Below are positions 1 through 7,824 of a stretch of DNA of 23,957 nt, one piece after another. The notes beneath the pieces were generated by a model. The model saw only the letters and a program-made list of their open reading frames with translations, was not told where the DNA came from and did not search any database. This DNA comes from Pseudomonadota bacterium (GTDB lineage Bacteria > Pseudomonadota > Gammaproteobacteria > Burkholderiales > Rhodocyclaceae). A program made the translations under genes and the position numbers. Each line of letters opens with the position of its first letter. Within the stretch, counting starts at the first letter, position 1. The stretch spans positions 1 to 23,957 of the forward strand of contig JAEWVQ010000146.1 in assembly GCA_023459095.1 (NCBI GenBank), given 5' to 3'.

Positions 1-1964
1 GGCTCGGAGCTGGCGAGCCGCCCGGTGACCGCGGTGGCCTGCGCGAAGCTGGTGTGCACGCGGCCGGTCTTCGGGTTGACCATGCGCGGCAGCTTGTCGG
101 CGTAGGTGCTCTTGAGCTTGGCCAGCCCGCGGTGTTCGAGCAGCAGCTTGGGCAGCGGGTAGTCGTCGGCGAGCTGGGTGAGCACGTCCTCGTCGGTGGA
201 GGGCTGGCCGGTGGCGGTCTTCTTGACCACCGGCAGGCCGAGCTTGCCGAACAGGATCTCGCCGAGCTGCTTGGGCGAACCGAGGTTGAAAGGCTGGCCG
301 GCGAGCGCGTGGGCCTCGCGCTCGAGCGTCATCAGCCGGCGGCCGAGCTCCTCGCCCTGCTGCGCGAGCAGGAAGGGGTCGATGAGCACGCCGGTGCGCT
401 CCATGTCGAAGAGCACGCGCAAGGTGGGCAGTTCGACGTCGCGGTAGAGCGCGGCGAGCGCCGGCACCGCCTCGATCTGCGGCCACAGCTTGCGGTGCAG
501 GCGCAGGGTGATGTCGGCATCCTCGGCGGCGTACTCGGTGGCGCGCTCGAGCGCGACCTCGGCAAAGCCGATCTGCTTGGCACCCTTGCCGCAGACCTCG
601 GTGTAGGGAATGGTGGTCAGGCCGAGGTGGCGCTTGGCGAGCGCATCCATGTCGTGGGCCTTGTCGCTCTCCAGCACGTAGGATTCGAGCAAGGTGTCGT
701 GGGCGATGCCGCGCAGCGCGATGCCGTGGTTGGCGAGCACATGGGCGTCGTACTTGAGGTTCTGGCCGACCTTGGCGTGAGCCTCCGACTCCAGCCAGGG
801 CCTGAGCTTCGCCAGCACCTCGGCGAGCGCGAGCTGCGCGGGCGCCTCGGCGCCCTGGTGGGCGAGCGGCAGGTAGGCGGCCTCGCCCTGCACCGTGGAG
901 AACGACATGCCCACCAGGGTCGCCGCCATCGGGTCGAGGCTGGTGGTTTCGGTGTCGAAGGCGACCAGCTCGGCGGCCTGCAGCCTGGCCAGCCAGGCGT
1001 CGAAGGTCGCCCAGTCGAGGATGGCGACGTAGCCGGCGCGGTGCGCGCCGGGCGCGGCGGGTGGATCGTCGGCTTCGGCTACGGCCGCGGCGTCGCGCCC
1101 CGCGGCGGCCTGCGCCGTGGCGCCGTCGAGATCGCGCAGCCAGCCGCGGAACTCGAAACGCTCGTAAAGCGCGCGCAGCGCAGCCTTGTCGTCGGCGCGC
1201 GCGGGCAGATCCTCGAGCGCCACCGGCAGTTCGAGGTCGGTGACCACCGTCACCAGCCTGCGCCCGAGCGGCAGAAAATCGAGATGGCGACGCAGGTTGT
1301 CGCCGACCTTGCCGCCGACCTTGTCGGCGTTGGCGACGAGGTTGTCGAGCGTGCCGTATTCGGCGAGCCACTTCACCGCGGTCTTGGGCCCGCACTTTTC
1401 GACCCCGGGGACGTTGTCGACGGTATCGCCGACGAGCGCGAGGTAATCGACGATGCGCGCCGGCGGCACGCCGAACTTGGCGGCGACGCCGGCCTCGTCG
1501 AGCACTTCCTCGCTCATCGTGTTGACCCAGCGCACGCCGGGGCGCACGAGCTGGGTGAGATCCTTGTCGCCGGTGGAGATCACCACCTCCCAGCCGCGCT
1601 CGGCGGCCTGGCGGGTGAGGGTGCCGATCACGTCGTCGGCCTCCACGCCCTCGATCGCCAGCAGCGGCCAGCCCTCGGCGCGCACCGCCTCGTGCAGCGG
1701 CTCGATCTGCGCGCGCAGGTCGTCGGGCATCGACGGCCGGTTGGCCTTGTACTCCGGATACCAGTCGTCGCGGAAGGTCTTGCCCTTGGCATCGAACACG
1801 CAGGCGCGGTATTCCGCCTTGTAGTCGCTTTCGAGCCGACGTAGCATCGACAGCACGCCCCGTATCGCCCCCGTCGGCTCGCCCTGCGCGTTGCGCAAGT
1901 CCGGCAACGCGTGAAACGCGCGATAGAGATAGCTGGAACCATCGACAAGCAGCAGGGTGGGCAT
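1..1964 (-). CDS. polA: DNA polymerase I, N-terminal ~654 residues (partial at window edge)
   Basis: DNA polymerase I fills gaps and removes RNA primers in lagging-strand synthesis and excision repair. The visible part begins MPTLLLVDGSSYLYRAFHAL, the typical 5'-nuclease start. The 5'-3' exonuclease domain spans about residues 1-300 and includes GVEADDVIGTL and STGDKDLTQLV. A 3'-5' proofreading domain follows, with FDTETTSLDP around residues 336-345; D337 and E339 match the Klenow metal ligands, so proofreading looks intact. The polymerase domain has only begun (GRLASSE) when the window ends, so roughly the last quarter of a ~900-residue family is missing. An upstream in-frame ATG lies at 1973, but the AGGA eight bases before the ATG at 1964 favours the latter. 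The gene diverges from the LOG gene. Confidence 0.96.
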   Translation of the reverse strand, partial: MPTLLLVDGSSYLYRAFHALPDLRNAQGEPTGAIRGVLSMLRRLESDYKAEYRACVFDAKGKTFRDDWYPEYKANRPSMPDDLRAQIEPLHEAVRAEGWPLLAIEGVEADDVIGTLTRQAAERGWEVVISTGDKDLTQLVRPGVRWVNTMSEEVLDEAGVAAKFGVPPARIVDYLALVGDTVDNVPGVEKCGPKTAVKWLAEYGTLDNLVANADKVGGKVGDNLRRHLDFLPLGRRLVTVVTDLELPVALEDLPARADDKAALRALYERFEFRGWLRDLDGATAQAAAGRDAAAVAEADDPPAAPGAHRAGYVAILDWATFDAWLARLQAAELVAFDTETTSLDPMAATLVGMSFSTVQGEAAYLPLAHQGAEAPAQLALAEVLAKLRPWLESEAHAKVGQNLKYDAHVLANHGIALRGIAHDTLLESYVLESDKAHDMDALAKRHLGLTTIPYTEVCGKGAKQIGFAEVALERATEYAAEDADITLRLHRKLWPQIEAVPALAALYRDVELPTLRVLFDMERTGVLIDPFLLAQQGEELGRRLMTLEREAHALAGQPFNLGSPKQLGEILFGKLGLPVVKKTATGQPSTDEDVLTQLADDYPLPKLLLEHRGLAKLKSTYADKLPRMVNPKTGRVHTSFAQATAVTGRLASSE

Positions 1965-2000
1965 CCTGGACATCCTAGAGGGGAAACCGTGGCGGCGTCG

Positions 2001-2020
2001 CCGTACTCGAACGGGTACGG
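2001..2020. promoter_or_regulatory. Inverted repeat in the polA/LOG divergent intergenic region
   Basis: CCGTAC and GTACGG form perfect 6-bp arms around an 8-bp spacer, between the divergent starts of polA (1964) and the LOG gene (2051). A 10-bp palindrome, TTCGATCGAA, sits nearby at 2030-2039. Either could be an operator for the divergent promoters or chance in GC-rich DNA. I recognise no known regulator consensus and no convincing -35/-10 pair. Confidence 0.3.
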
Positions 2021-2050
2021 GCGCACATCTTCGATCGAAACGGAAACAGC

Positions 2051-2776
2051 ATGACCGCGAAAGAAAAACTCCCCCGCAGCGTGCCGGGCAACGACGCCTC
2101 GCGCCCGAATTCACGCGAGTCGTGGCGAATCTTCGGAATTATGGCAGAGTTCGTGGAGGCCACCGAACGCCTCAACGCCATCCGCCCGGCGGTGTCGATC
2201 TTCGGCAGCGCCCGTGTGCCGGCCGACCACATGTACTACATGCTCACCGAGCGCATCGCGCGCCTGCTGTCGGATGCGGGCTTCTCGGTGATCTCGGGCG
2301 GCGGCCCCGGCATCATGGAGGCGGCCAACAAGGGCGCCTATTTCGGCAAGAGCCCGTCGATCGGCCTCAACATCCAGCTGCCGATGGAACAGCAGGCCAA
2401 CCCTTACCAGGACATCTCGCAGACCTTCCAGCACTTCTTCGCGCGCAAGTTCATGTTCGTGAAGTTCGCCACCGCCTATGTGGTGATGCCCGGGGGCTTC
2501 GGCACGCTCGACGAGTTGCTGGAGGCGATGACCCTGATCCAGACCGGCAAGAGCCGGCGCATTCCCATCATCCTGGTGCACGGCCCGTTCTGGCACGGCC
2601 TGCTCGACTGGTTCCGCGACCGGCTGGTCGCCGAGCGCATGATCAATCCCGCCGACCTCGACCTCATCCAGATCATCGACAAGCCCGAAGACGTGGTCGA
2701 AGCGATCTTCAAGCACTACGAGACGCGCGGCTTCCTGCCCCTGCCCGAAGAGCACGAGCTGATGCTCAACCTGTAG
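2051..2776 (+). CDS. LOG-family protein (TIGR00730-type, nucleoside-monophosphate phosphoribohydrolase-like)
   Basis: A 241-residue Rossmann-like protein of the LOG (formerly 'lysine decarboxylase-like') family. Characterised members cleave cytokinin riboside monophosphate, or AMP-like nucleotides, into base and ribose 5-phosphate. The two family signatures are clear: GGGPGIMEAAN at residues 83-93 and PGGFGTLDE at 147-155, the latter holding the catalytic Arg/Glu environment of the phosphoribose pocket. The ~40-residue N-terminal extension before AVSIFGSARVP is common in the longer bacterial subgroup. The start at 2051 is preceded by a weak GGAAA. In bacteria the role is more likely nucleotide salvage or housekeeping than hormone synthesis, but the substrate cannot be read from sequence. 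Confidence 0.88.
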   Translation: MTAKEKLPRSVPGNDASRPNSRESWRIFGIMAEFVEATERLNAIRPAVSIFGSARVPADHMYYMLTERIARLLSDAGFSVISGGGPGIMEAANKGAYFGKSPSIGLNIQLPMEQQANPYQDISQTFQHFFARKFMFVKFATAYVVMPGGFGTLDELLEAMTLIQTGKSRRIPIILVHGPFWHGLLDWFRDRLVAERMINPADLDLIQIIDKPEDVVEAIFKHYETRGFLPLPEEHELMLNL

Positions 2777-2790
2777 CGCCGGCGGGCCAC

Positions 2791-2810
2791 GGCGGGGCAT
2801 TCGCCCCGCC
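2791..2810. repeat. REP-like GC hairpin after the LOG gene
   Basis: GGCGGGGC and GCCCCGCC form a perfect 8-bp stem with an ATTC loop, 15 bp after the LOG stop codon. No T-tract follows, so a Rho-independent terminator is unlikely. Sequences of the type GGCGGGGC-ATTC-GCCCCGCC-CTACG resemble short dispersed palindromes of betaproteobacterial chromosomes. The hairpin may stabilise the LOG mRNA 3' end. No second copy occurs in this window, so repeat status is an inference. Confidence 0.45.
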
Positions 2811-2846
2811 CTACGCTAGAATGGAGGCATTCCAAGGAGAATCTCC

Positions 2847-3170
2847 ATGCGCCGTGCCCTGCTCGCCCTGATCGCGGCGGCTGCCCTGCCCGCCTTCGCC
2901 CAGCAACCGCCCCAGCTCGAACCGATTCCGGAGCCGCCCCCGCCGCCGCCGGGGATGACCGACATCGAGGAACCGCAGGTCACCATCGTCAAGCGCGGCG
3001 AGGACACCGTCACCGAGTACCGCATCCGTGGCCGGCTCTACATGGTCAAGGTCACCCCGCCGCACGGCGTGCCCTATTACCTGATCGACAAGGAGGGCAC
3101 CGGCCAGATGGTGCGCGACGACAGCGCCCCCACGCTGGCGGTGCCGATGTGGGTGATCAAGACCTGGTAA
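2847..3170 (+). CDS. DUF2782 family periplasmic protein
   Basis: A 107-residue protein with a short cleavable signal peptide (MRRALLALIAAAALPAFA, probably cut before Q19), then a proline-rich linker at residues 21-38 with a run of Pro. A compact domain follows with EEPQVTIVKRGEDTVTEYR and MVKVTPPHGVPYYLID. That domain matches DUF2782, whose genes are commonly found close to polA and thrB in beta- and gammaproteobacteria, as here. Function is unknown; the protein is expected in the periplasm. AAGGAGA at 2834-2840 is a strong ribosome binding site seven bases before the ATG. TAGAAT at 2817-2822 could be a -10 element, but no matching -35 is visible. Confidence 0.87.
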   Translation: MRRALLALIAAAALPAFAQQPPQLEPIPEPPPPPPGMTDIEEPQVTIVKRGEDTVTEYRIRGRLYMVKVTPPHGVPYYLIDKEGTGQMVRDDSAPTLAVPMWVIKTW

Positions 3171-3712
3171 GCGCGGCGGCGCCGGCCGCGCCGCTGGTGC
3201 GCAGCTTCGCCCCCGCGTGCCGCGGCGACGCCCGGGTGCTGATCCTGGGCAGCATGCCGGGGGTCGCCTCGCTCACCGCCGGACGCTACTACGCCCATCC
3301 GCGCAACGCGTTCTGGCCGATCATGGGCGAACTGTGCGGCGCCGGCCCGGCGCTGCCCTACGATGCCCGCCTTGCCCGCCTCGCCGACGCCGGGATCGCG
3401 CTGTGGGACGTGATCGCGCGCTGCACACGCGCCGGCAGCCTCGACAGTGCGATCGCCGCCGACAGCATCGAGGCCAACGACTTCGCCGCGCTGTATGCCG
3501 CCTGCCCGGCGCTGACCCACGTGTTCTTCAACGGCACCGCGGCAGCAACCGCCTACCGCCGTCACGTCGCCGCCGACCTCGCGCCCGCCGCGCTGCGCTT
3601 CGTCCGCCTGCCCTCGACCAGCCCGGCACACGCCGCCCGCAGCCTGGCCGACAAGCTCACGGCCTGGCAGGCGGTGAGTGCCGCCCTCGGCGCGCAGCGG
3701 CGCGCGGCCTGA
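3149..3712 (+). CDS. DNA-deoxyinosine (hypoxanthine)/uracil-DNA glycosylase family protein
   Basis: A uracil-DNA-glycosylase-fold protein of the hypoxanthine-DNA glycosylase type, expected to excise deaminated bases at the start of base excision repair. Signatures are LILGSMPGVASL at residues 31-42, YYAHPRNAFWPIMG at 47-60, the strand VFFNGTAA near 125-132, and the C-terminal DNA-intercalation motif LPSTSPAHA at 154-162. The start is uncertain. No ATG exists before the core, so I use GTG 3149, which lies inside the end of the DUF2782 gene (22-bp overlap, implying translational coupling). GTG 3197 would give a protein 16 residues shorter. Family members often act on uracil or hypoxanthine, and the exact substrate is not determinable here. 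The gene is followed 35 bp later by thrB. Confidence 0.85.
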   Translation: MGDQDLVSAAAPAAPLVRSFAPACRGDARVLILGSMPGVASLTAGRYYAHPRNAFWPIMGELCGAGPALPYDARLARLADAGIALWDVIARCTRAGSLDSAIAADSIEANDFAALYAACPALTHVFFNGTAAATAYRRHVAADLAPAALRFVRLPSTSPAHAARSLADKLTAWQAVSAALGAQRRAA

Positions 3713-3747
3713 AGCCCCAACCACGCGCACATCAACCGGAAACCGCC

Positions 3748-4707
3748 ATGTCCGTGTTCACCCCCGTCCCCGAACCCGTGCTCGCCGAATGGCTCCGGCA
3801 CTACGCCGTCGGCCGCCTGACCGAGCTCAAGGGGATCTCGGCCGGCGTGCAGAACAGCAACTTCTTCGTCACCACGACGCTGGGGCGCTACGTGCTGACC
3901 CTGTTCGAGGGCATCGGCCGCGCCGAGCTGCCCTATTACCTGCATCTGATGGCCCACCTCGCCCGCCACGGCCTGCCGGTGCCGGGGCCGATCGCCAACC
4001 GCGACAACGAATACCTGGGCACCCTGCAGGCCCGCCCCGCGGTGCTGGTGATGCGCCTGGCCGGACAATCGGTGATGGTACCGACGCCGGCGCACTGCAC
4101 CCGCGTCGGCGCCATGCTCGCCGGCCTGCACCTGGCCGGCCAGTCCTACGGCCGCCGCCAGGACAATCCGCGCGGCCCGGCCTGGCGTACCGCCGCCGCC
4201 GCCGAGGTCCGCCCCTTCCTCGCCGCCGACGAACAGGCCCTGCTCGACGCCGAGCTCGCCTTTCAGGCCACGCTGCAGACCGCCGCGCTGCCCGCAGGCG
4301 CGATCCATGCCGACCTGTTCCGCGACAACGTGCTGTGGACCACCGACGAACGCGGCGGCGAGCACATCGGCGGCGTCATCGACTTCTACTTCGCCGGCTA
4401 CGACGCGCTGCTGTTCGACGTCGCGGTCACCGTCAACGACTGGTGCGCGGGCGCCGACGGCGAACTCGACCCCGCACGCACCACCGCGCTGCTCGCCGCT
4501 TACCATGCCGAGCGCCCGTTCACCGCGGCCGAGCGCACGGCCTGGCCAGCGATGCTGCGTGCCGCCGCGCTGCGCTTCTGGCTGTCGCGCGCGGTCGATT
4601 ACCACCTGCCGCGCGACGGCGAGCTGGTGCAGGTGAAGAATCCGCACGAGTATCGCGACCTCCTCCGCCTGCGCATCGCCAACGCGCCGGCGCTGCCCGG
4701 CGTTTGA
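3748..4707 (+). CDS. thrB: Homoserine kinase (ThrB, APH/choline-kinase-like type)
   Basis: Phosphorylates L-homoserine with ATP to O-phospho-homoserine, the committed step to threonine. The 319-residue length and sequence match the aminoglycoside-phosphotransferase-fold homoserine kinase of beta- and gammaproteobacteria, not the GHMP-type ThrB of E. coli. Evidence is the start MSVFTPV, GISAGVQNSNFFVTT at residues 29-43 (nucleotide-binding strands), the catalytic loop HADLFRDN at 187-194, and the metal-binding IDFYFAGYD at 211-219, equivalent to the kinase DFG region. The C-terminus KNPHEYRDLLR is typical. ATG 3748 is chosen because open frame further upstream lacks family similarity. The gene is in the same orientation as the DUF2782 and glycosylase genes. 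Confidence 0.95.
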   Translation: MSVFTPVPEPVLAEWLRHYAVGRLTELKGISAGVQNSNFFVTTTLGRYVLTLFEGIGRAELPYYLHLMAHLARHGLPVPGPIANRDNEYLGTLQARPAVLVMRLAGQSVMVPTPAHCTRVGAMLAGLHLAGQSYGRRQDNPRGPAWRTAAAAEVRPFLAADEQALLDAELAFQATLQTAALPAGAIHADLFRDNVLWTTDERGGEHIGGVIDFYFAGYDALLFDVAVTVNDWCAGADGELDPARTTALLAAYHAERPFTAAERTAWPAMLRAAALRFWLSRAVDYHLPRDGELVQVKNPHEYRDLLRLRIANAPALPGV

Positions 4708-4759
4708 ACCCCCCAGGCGTATCGGCTAGCATCCGCCTCCTGCCGCCCGCACCCACCCC

Positions 4760-5530
4760 ATGACCGCCTTCCGCACCCCTCATCGTCATCAGCACCCGCA
4801 GCCCGCCACGGTCACCCCCGCGCACGCCCTGCGCTGGCTGGGCACCGGCTGGCGGCTGTTCCTGCGCAGCCCCGGCCTCTGGGCGGCGCAGGCCGCGATC
4901 CTGATCGTCGTCCTCGGCGCCCTCGGCTTCGTGCCGCTGGTCGGCTGGGCGATGGCGCCGGTGGCGCTGCCGGTGCTCACCGCCGGCCTGGTCGCCGGCG
5001 CCCAGGCGCTCGAGCGCGACGAAGCGCTGCGTCTCGACCACATCTTCGACGGGCTGCGCCGCCACGCCGGCAACCTGCTGCTGGTGGGCGGCTTTCACCT
5101 GCTCGGCGCACTCCTCGCCGCGGTGGTCGCCGCGGCGATCAGCGGCAGCGCGATGCTCACCGGCATGCTGGTCGGCGCCTTCGCCGGCATGGGGCTCGCC
5201 GCCGGCGGCGTGATGCTCGGCTTTGCCGTGTTCACCGTGCTGTGGGGGCTGCTGATGATGGCGCTGTGGTTTGCCCCCGCCTTGGTCATGCTGCACGACG
5301 TCGCCCCGCTCGAGGCGATGAAGTTGTCGGTGCAGGCCTGCCTGCACAACCTGCTGACCTTCCTGCTCCTCGCCGTGATGCTCTACGTGCTCGGCTGGGT
5401 GGCGATGCTGCCGGCCGGCCTGGGCATGCTGGTGCTGGTGCCGGTGATCGCCGGCGCCCTGCTCGCGGCCTGGCAGGACACCTTTGCGCCCGTGCCGGCG
5501 CTGCCCGCGCCCGCGGCCGACAACCTCTGA
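4760..5530 (+). CDS. BPSS1780 family integral membrane protein (copy 1)
   Basis: A 256-residue polytopic membrane protein. After a His/Pro-rich cytoplasmic start (MTAFRTPHRHQHPQPA) come several hydrophobic helices, roughly at residues 43-85, 110-135, 138-165, 168-185 and 205-240. The family hallmark is a soluble-facing segment with MALWFAPALVMLHD and then APLEAMKLSVQACLHN, which matches the BPSS1780 family of betaproteobacteria. Function is unknown; the fold recalls bacterial membrane proteins annotated as DUF975-like or YciC-like. The gene is followed eight bases later by a second member of identical length, so the pair looks like a tandem duplication. TAGCAT near 4733 could be a weak -10 element. 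Confidence 0.82.
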   Translation: MTAFRTPHRHQHPQPATVTPAHALRWLGTGWRLFLRSPGLWAAQAAILIVVLGALGFVPLVGWAMAPVALPVLTAGLVAGAQALERDEALRLDHIFDGLRRHAGNLLLVGGFHLLGALLAAVVAAAISGSAMLTGMLVGAFAGMGLAAGGVMLGFAVFTVLWGLLMMALWFAPALVMLHDVAPLEAMKLSVQACLHNLLTFLLLAVMLYVLGWVAMLPAGLGMLVLVPVIAGALLAAWQDTFAPVPALPAPAADNL

Positions 5531-5538
5531 CGATCTAC

Positions 5539-6309
5539 ATGCAAGCAAATCAACTTCCGATGCAACGCGGCTGGGCCTGGCTCCACGAAGGCCTCGCCCT
5601 GTGGCGGCGCAGCCCCGCGCTGCTGACCTTTCTCGCCTTCGGCTACCTCCTCGCCCTGCTCGTGATCAGCGCCTTCCCGGTGATCGGCCAACCGGTGGCC
5701 TCGCTGCTGATGCCGGTACTGTCGCTCGGCGTGCTCAACGGCTGCCGCGCAATCGACAGCGGCCGCAAGGTCGGCCCCGACGTGCTGCTGTCCGGCTTCA
5801 AGGCCAACGTGCAGACCCTGGTGACGATCGGCGGCCTCTACCTCGTCGGCAGCCTGGCGGTGCTGGCGCTGACCTCGCTCGCCGACGGTGGCGTGCTGCT
5901 CAAGGTGATGACCGGCGGCCGCGTCGACGAGGCCGCGACCCGCGACCCCAACCTGATGCTCGCCCTGCTGCTCGCGATCGCGCTGTCGACGCCGGTGATG
6001 ATGGCCTACTGGTTCGCACCGCTGCTCGCCGGCTGGTGGAAGCTGTCGGCACCGAAGGCGATGTTCTTCAGCTTCCACGCCTGCCTGCGCAACTGGCGCC
6101 CCTTCTTCGCCTACGCGATCGCGCTGATGCTGTTCTGCGCCGTGCTGCCCGGCATCCTGCTCGGCGTCGTCGGCCTGATCTCGCCGCAGCTCGCCACCCT
6201 GCTGTCGATCCCGCTGCCGCTGCTGCTGGTGCCGGTGGTGTTCGCCAGCTTCTACGCCAACGCGCGCGACGTGTTCGGCCTGCCCGCGGATGCCATCAAC
6301 GGCCCCTGA
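5539..6309 (+). CDS. BPSS1780 family integral membrane protein (copy 2)
   Basis: A 256-residue membrane protein paralogous to the preceding gene. The shared landmarks are GLALWRRSPALL (compare GWRLFLRSPGLW), MMAYWFAPLLAG (compare MMALWFAPALVM) and APKAMFFSFHACLRNWRPF (compare APLEAMKLSVQACLHNLLTF). Five to six hydrophobic helices are visible. I chose ATG 5539 (MQANQLPMQRGW); a second in-frame ATG at 5560 is possible, but open frame further upstream overlaps copy 1 and has no membrane-protein character. Function is unknown. The last 20 bases overlap the start of nadD, indicating co-transcription and probable translational coupling. Confidence 0.82.
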   Translation: MQANQLPMQRGWAWLHEGLALWRRSPALLTFLAFGYLLALLVISAFPVIGQPVASLLMPVLSLGVLNGCRAIDSGRKVGPDVLLSGFKANVQTLVTIGGLYLVGSLAVLALTSLADGGVLLKVMTGGRVDEAATRDPNLMLALLLAIALSTPVMMAYWFAPLLAGWWKLSAPKAMFFSFHACLRNWRPFFAYAIALMLFCAVLPGILLGVVGLISPQLATLLSIPLPLLLVPVVFASFYANARDVFGLPADAINGP

Positions 6310-6976
6310 AGGCGCCGCGCCCGGCCCGCTCGGCCTGCTCGGCGGCACCTTCGACCCCATCCACCTCGCCCACCTGCGGCTGGCCGAAGAGGCGCGCGAG
6401 GCGCTCGGTCTCGAGCGCGTGCGCCTGATCCCGGCCGGCGATCCGCCGCACCGCGACACCCCGCAGTCGGCGGCCGAACACCGGCTGGCGATGGCGCAGC
6501 GCGCGATCGCCGGCAACCCGGCGCTGGAAGTGGATGACGGCGAAATCCGCGCCCGTCAGAAGAGTTACACCGTGCTCACCCTCGAGCGCCTGCGCGCCGA
6601 GTTCGGGGCGCAGCGCCCGCTCGTCCTGTTGCTCGGCGCCGACGCCTTCCAGGGCCTGGCCACCTGGCACCGCTGGCGCGAGCTGCTCGACCTCGCCCAC
6701 CTCGCGGTCGCCAATCGCCCAGGCTATGCGCCCCACGGCCGGCGCTGGCCGGGGTTGTTGTCGCCCGAACTCGATGCCGCCTGCCGCGACCGCCTCACCA
6801 GCGACCCCACCGAACTGCGCGCCGCCCCCGCCGGCCGCATCGTGCCCTTCGACATCACCCCGCTGGCGATTTCGGCCTCGCTGATCCGCGATCTGATCCG
6901 CTCCGGCGCCAGTCCCCGTTATTTGCTGCCCGATTCCGTTCTCGACTATATTGGGCTGCACCACCTTTACCGCTGA
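6290..6976 (+). CDS. nadD: Nicotinate-nucleotide adenylyltransferase
   Basis: NadD transfers AMP from ATP to nicotinic acid mononucleotide, giving deamido-NAD, the penultimate step of NAD synthesis. The 228-residue protein has the nucleotidyltransferase signature GGTFDPIHLAH at residues 18-28 (an HxxH-type ATP site), LLLGADAF in the middle, and the second signature ISASLIR at 194-200, a variant of the usual ISATxIR. The start at 6290 overlaps the membrane-protein gene by 20 bp and gives a short N-terminal extension (MPSTAPEGAAPG) before the core; no better-placed start exists. The order nadD-rsfS-rlmH is a conserved proteobacterial cluster, which supports all three calls. Confidence 0.96.
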   Translation: MPSTAPEGAAPGPLGLLGGTFDPIHLAHLRLAEEAREALGLERVRLIPAGDPPHRDTPQSAAEHRLAMAQRAIAGNPALEVDDGEIRARQKSYTVLTLERLRAEFGAQRPLVLLLGADAFQGLATWHRWRELLDLAHLAVANRPGYAPHGRRWPGLLSPELDAACRDRLTSDPTELRAAPAGRIVPFDITPLAISASLIRDLIRSGASPRYLLPDSVLDYIGLHHLYR

Positions 6977-6981
6977 ATCAG

Positions 6982-7347
6982 ATGAACCTCACCAAGCTGC
7001 AGCAAGTCGTCGTCGACGCCCTGGAAGACATCAAGGCGCGCGACATCGAAGTGATCGATACGAGCAAGCTCACCGCGCTGTTCGACCGCATCATCGTCGC
7101 CAGCGCCGAATCCGGGCGCCAGACCCGCGCGCTCGCGCACAACGTCCAGGGCAAGGTCAAGGCCGCCGGCGGCGAGGTGGTCAGCGTCGAGGGCGAGGAC
7201 AGCGGCGAATGGGTGCTGGTCGACCTCGGCGACATCGTCGTGCACATCATGCAGCCCGCCATCCGCAGCTACTACAACCTGGAAGAACTGTGGGCGAGCA
7301 CGCCCGGGGCACGGCGCAAGGCCGCGGCCCACGCCGCCGGAGAATGA
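6982..7347 (+). CDS. rsfS: Ribosome silencing factor RsfS
   Basis: RsfS binds ribosomal protein L14 on the 50S subunit and blocks subunit joining when nutrients are short. The 121-residue protein shows the family landmarks: a start MNLTKLQQVVVDALEDIKARDI, the strand-loop LTALFDRIIVASAESGRQTRALA, and the C-terminal DIVVHIMQPAIRSYYNLEELW, the most conserved block. It begins five bases after the nadD stop and is followed with one base between by rlmH. This is the standard order of the cluster. Confidence 0.95.
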   Translation: MNLTKLQQVVVDALEDIKARDIEVIDTSKLTALFDRIIVASAESGRQTRALAHNVQGKVKAAGGEVVSVEGEDSGEWVLVDLGDIVVHIMQPAIRSYYNLEELWASTPGARRKAAAHAAGE

Positions 7348-7348
7348 G

Positions 7349-7819
7349 TTGAAGCTCGTGGTCGTCGCCGTCGGCCACCGCATGCCGGCATGGGTCGAGG
7401 CCGGCTTCGACGAGTTCGCCCGCCGCATGCCGCGCGAACTCCCGCTGCAACTCGTCGAAGTGAAGGCCGAGCCGCGCACCTCGGGCAAAACCGTGGACGC
7501 GATGATGGCCGCCGAGGCCGCGCGCATCGAGGCCGTGCTGCCGGCGCGCTGCCGCCGGCTGATCCTCGACGAGCGCGGCGCCGACCTCACCACGGTGGCG
7601 CTCGCCCGCCGCCTCGAGGCCTGGCAGGGCGAAGGCCGCGACGTCGCACTCATCGTCGGCGGGCCCGACGGCCTCGCCCCCGAACTGAAGGCGAGCGCCG
7701 ACGAGTCTCTGCGCCTGTCCAGCCTCACCCTGCCGCACGCCCTCGTCCGCCCGCTGCTCGCCGAGGCGCTGTACCGGGCCTGGAGCGTGACCCGCAACCA
7801 CCCCTATCACCGCGAGTAA
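7349..7819 (+). CDS. rlmH: 23S rRNA (pseudouridine1915-N3)-methyltransferase RlmH
   Basis: RlmH uses SAM to methylate N3 of pseudouridine 1915 in helix 69 of 23S rRNA on assembled 70S ribosomes. The 156-residue SPOUT protein starts MKLVVVAVGHRMPAWVEAGF, has the SAM-knot IVGGPDGLAPELK at residues 102-114, and ends YRAWSVTRNHPYHRE, the family's nearly invariant C-terminus. The start codon is TTG at 7349. The nearest ATG, at 7344, is in another frame and stops after two codons, while TTG gives a full-length N-terminus aligned with known RlmH. A single base separates it from the rsfS stop. Confidence 0.95.
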   Translation: MKLVVVAVGHRMPAWVEAGFDEFARRMPRELPLQLVEVKAEPRTSGKTVDAMMAAEAARIEAVLPARCRRLILDERGADLTTVALARRLEAWQGEGRDVALIVGGPDGLAPELKASADESLRLSSLTLPHALVRPLLAEALYRAWSVTRNHPYHRE

Positions 7820-7824
7820 GACGC

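Noticed and set aside
54..1844. 596-codon plus-strand open frame opposite polA
   Set aside because: It is a mirror frame of a clear polA coding region in ~70% GC DNA. The translation is low-complexity (Gly, Val, Leu, His, Arg) and has no domain signature.
6663..6678. Another TGGCAC with GG-N10-GC spacing
   Set aside because: Lies within the nadD coding sequence, encodes the conserved TWHRWRE region, and has no sensible downstream target.
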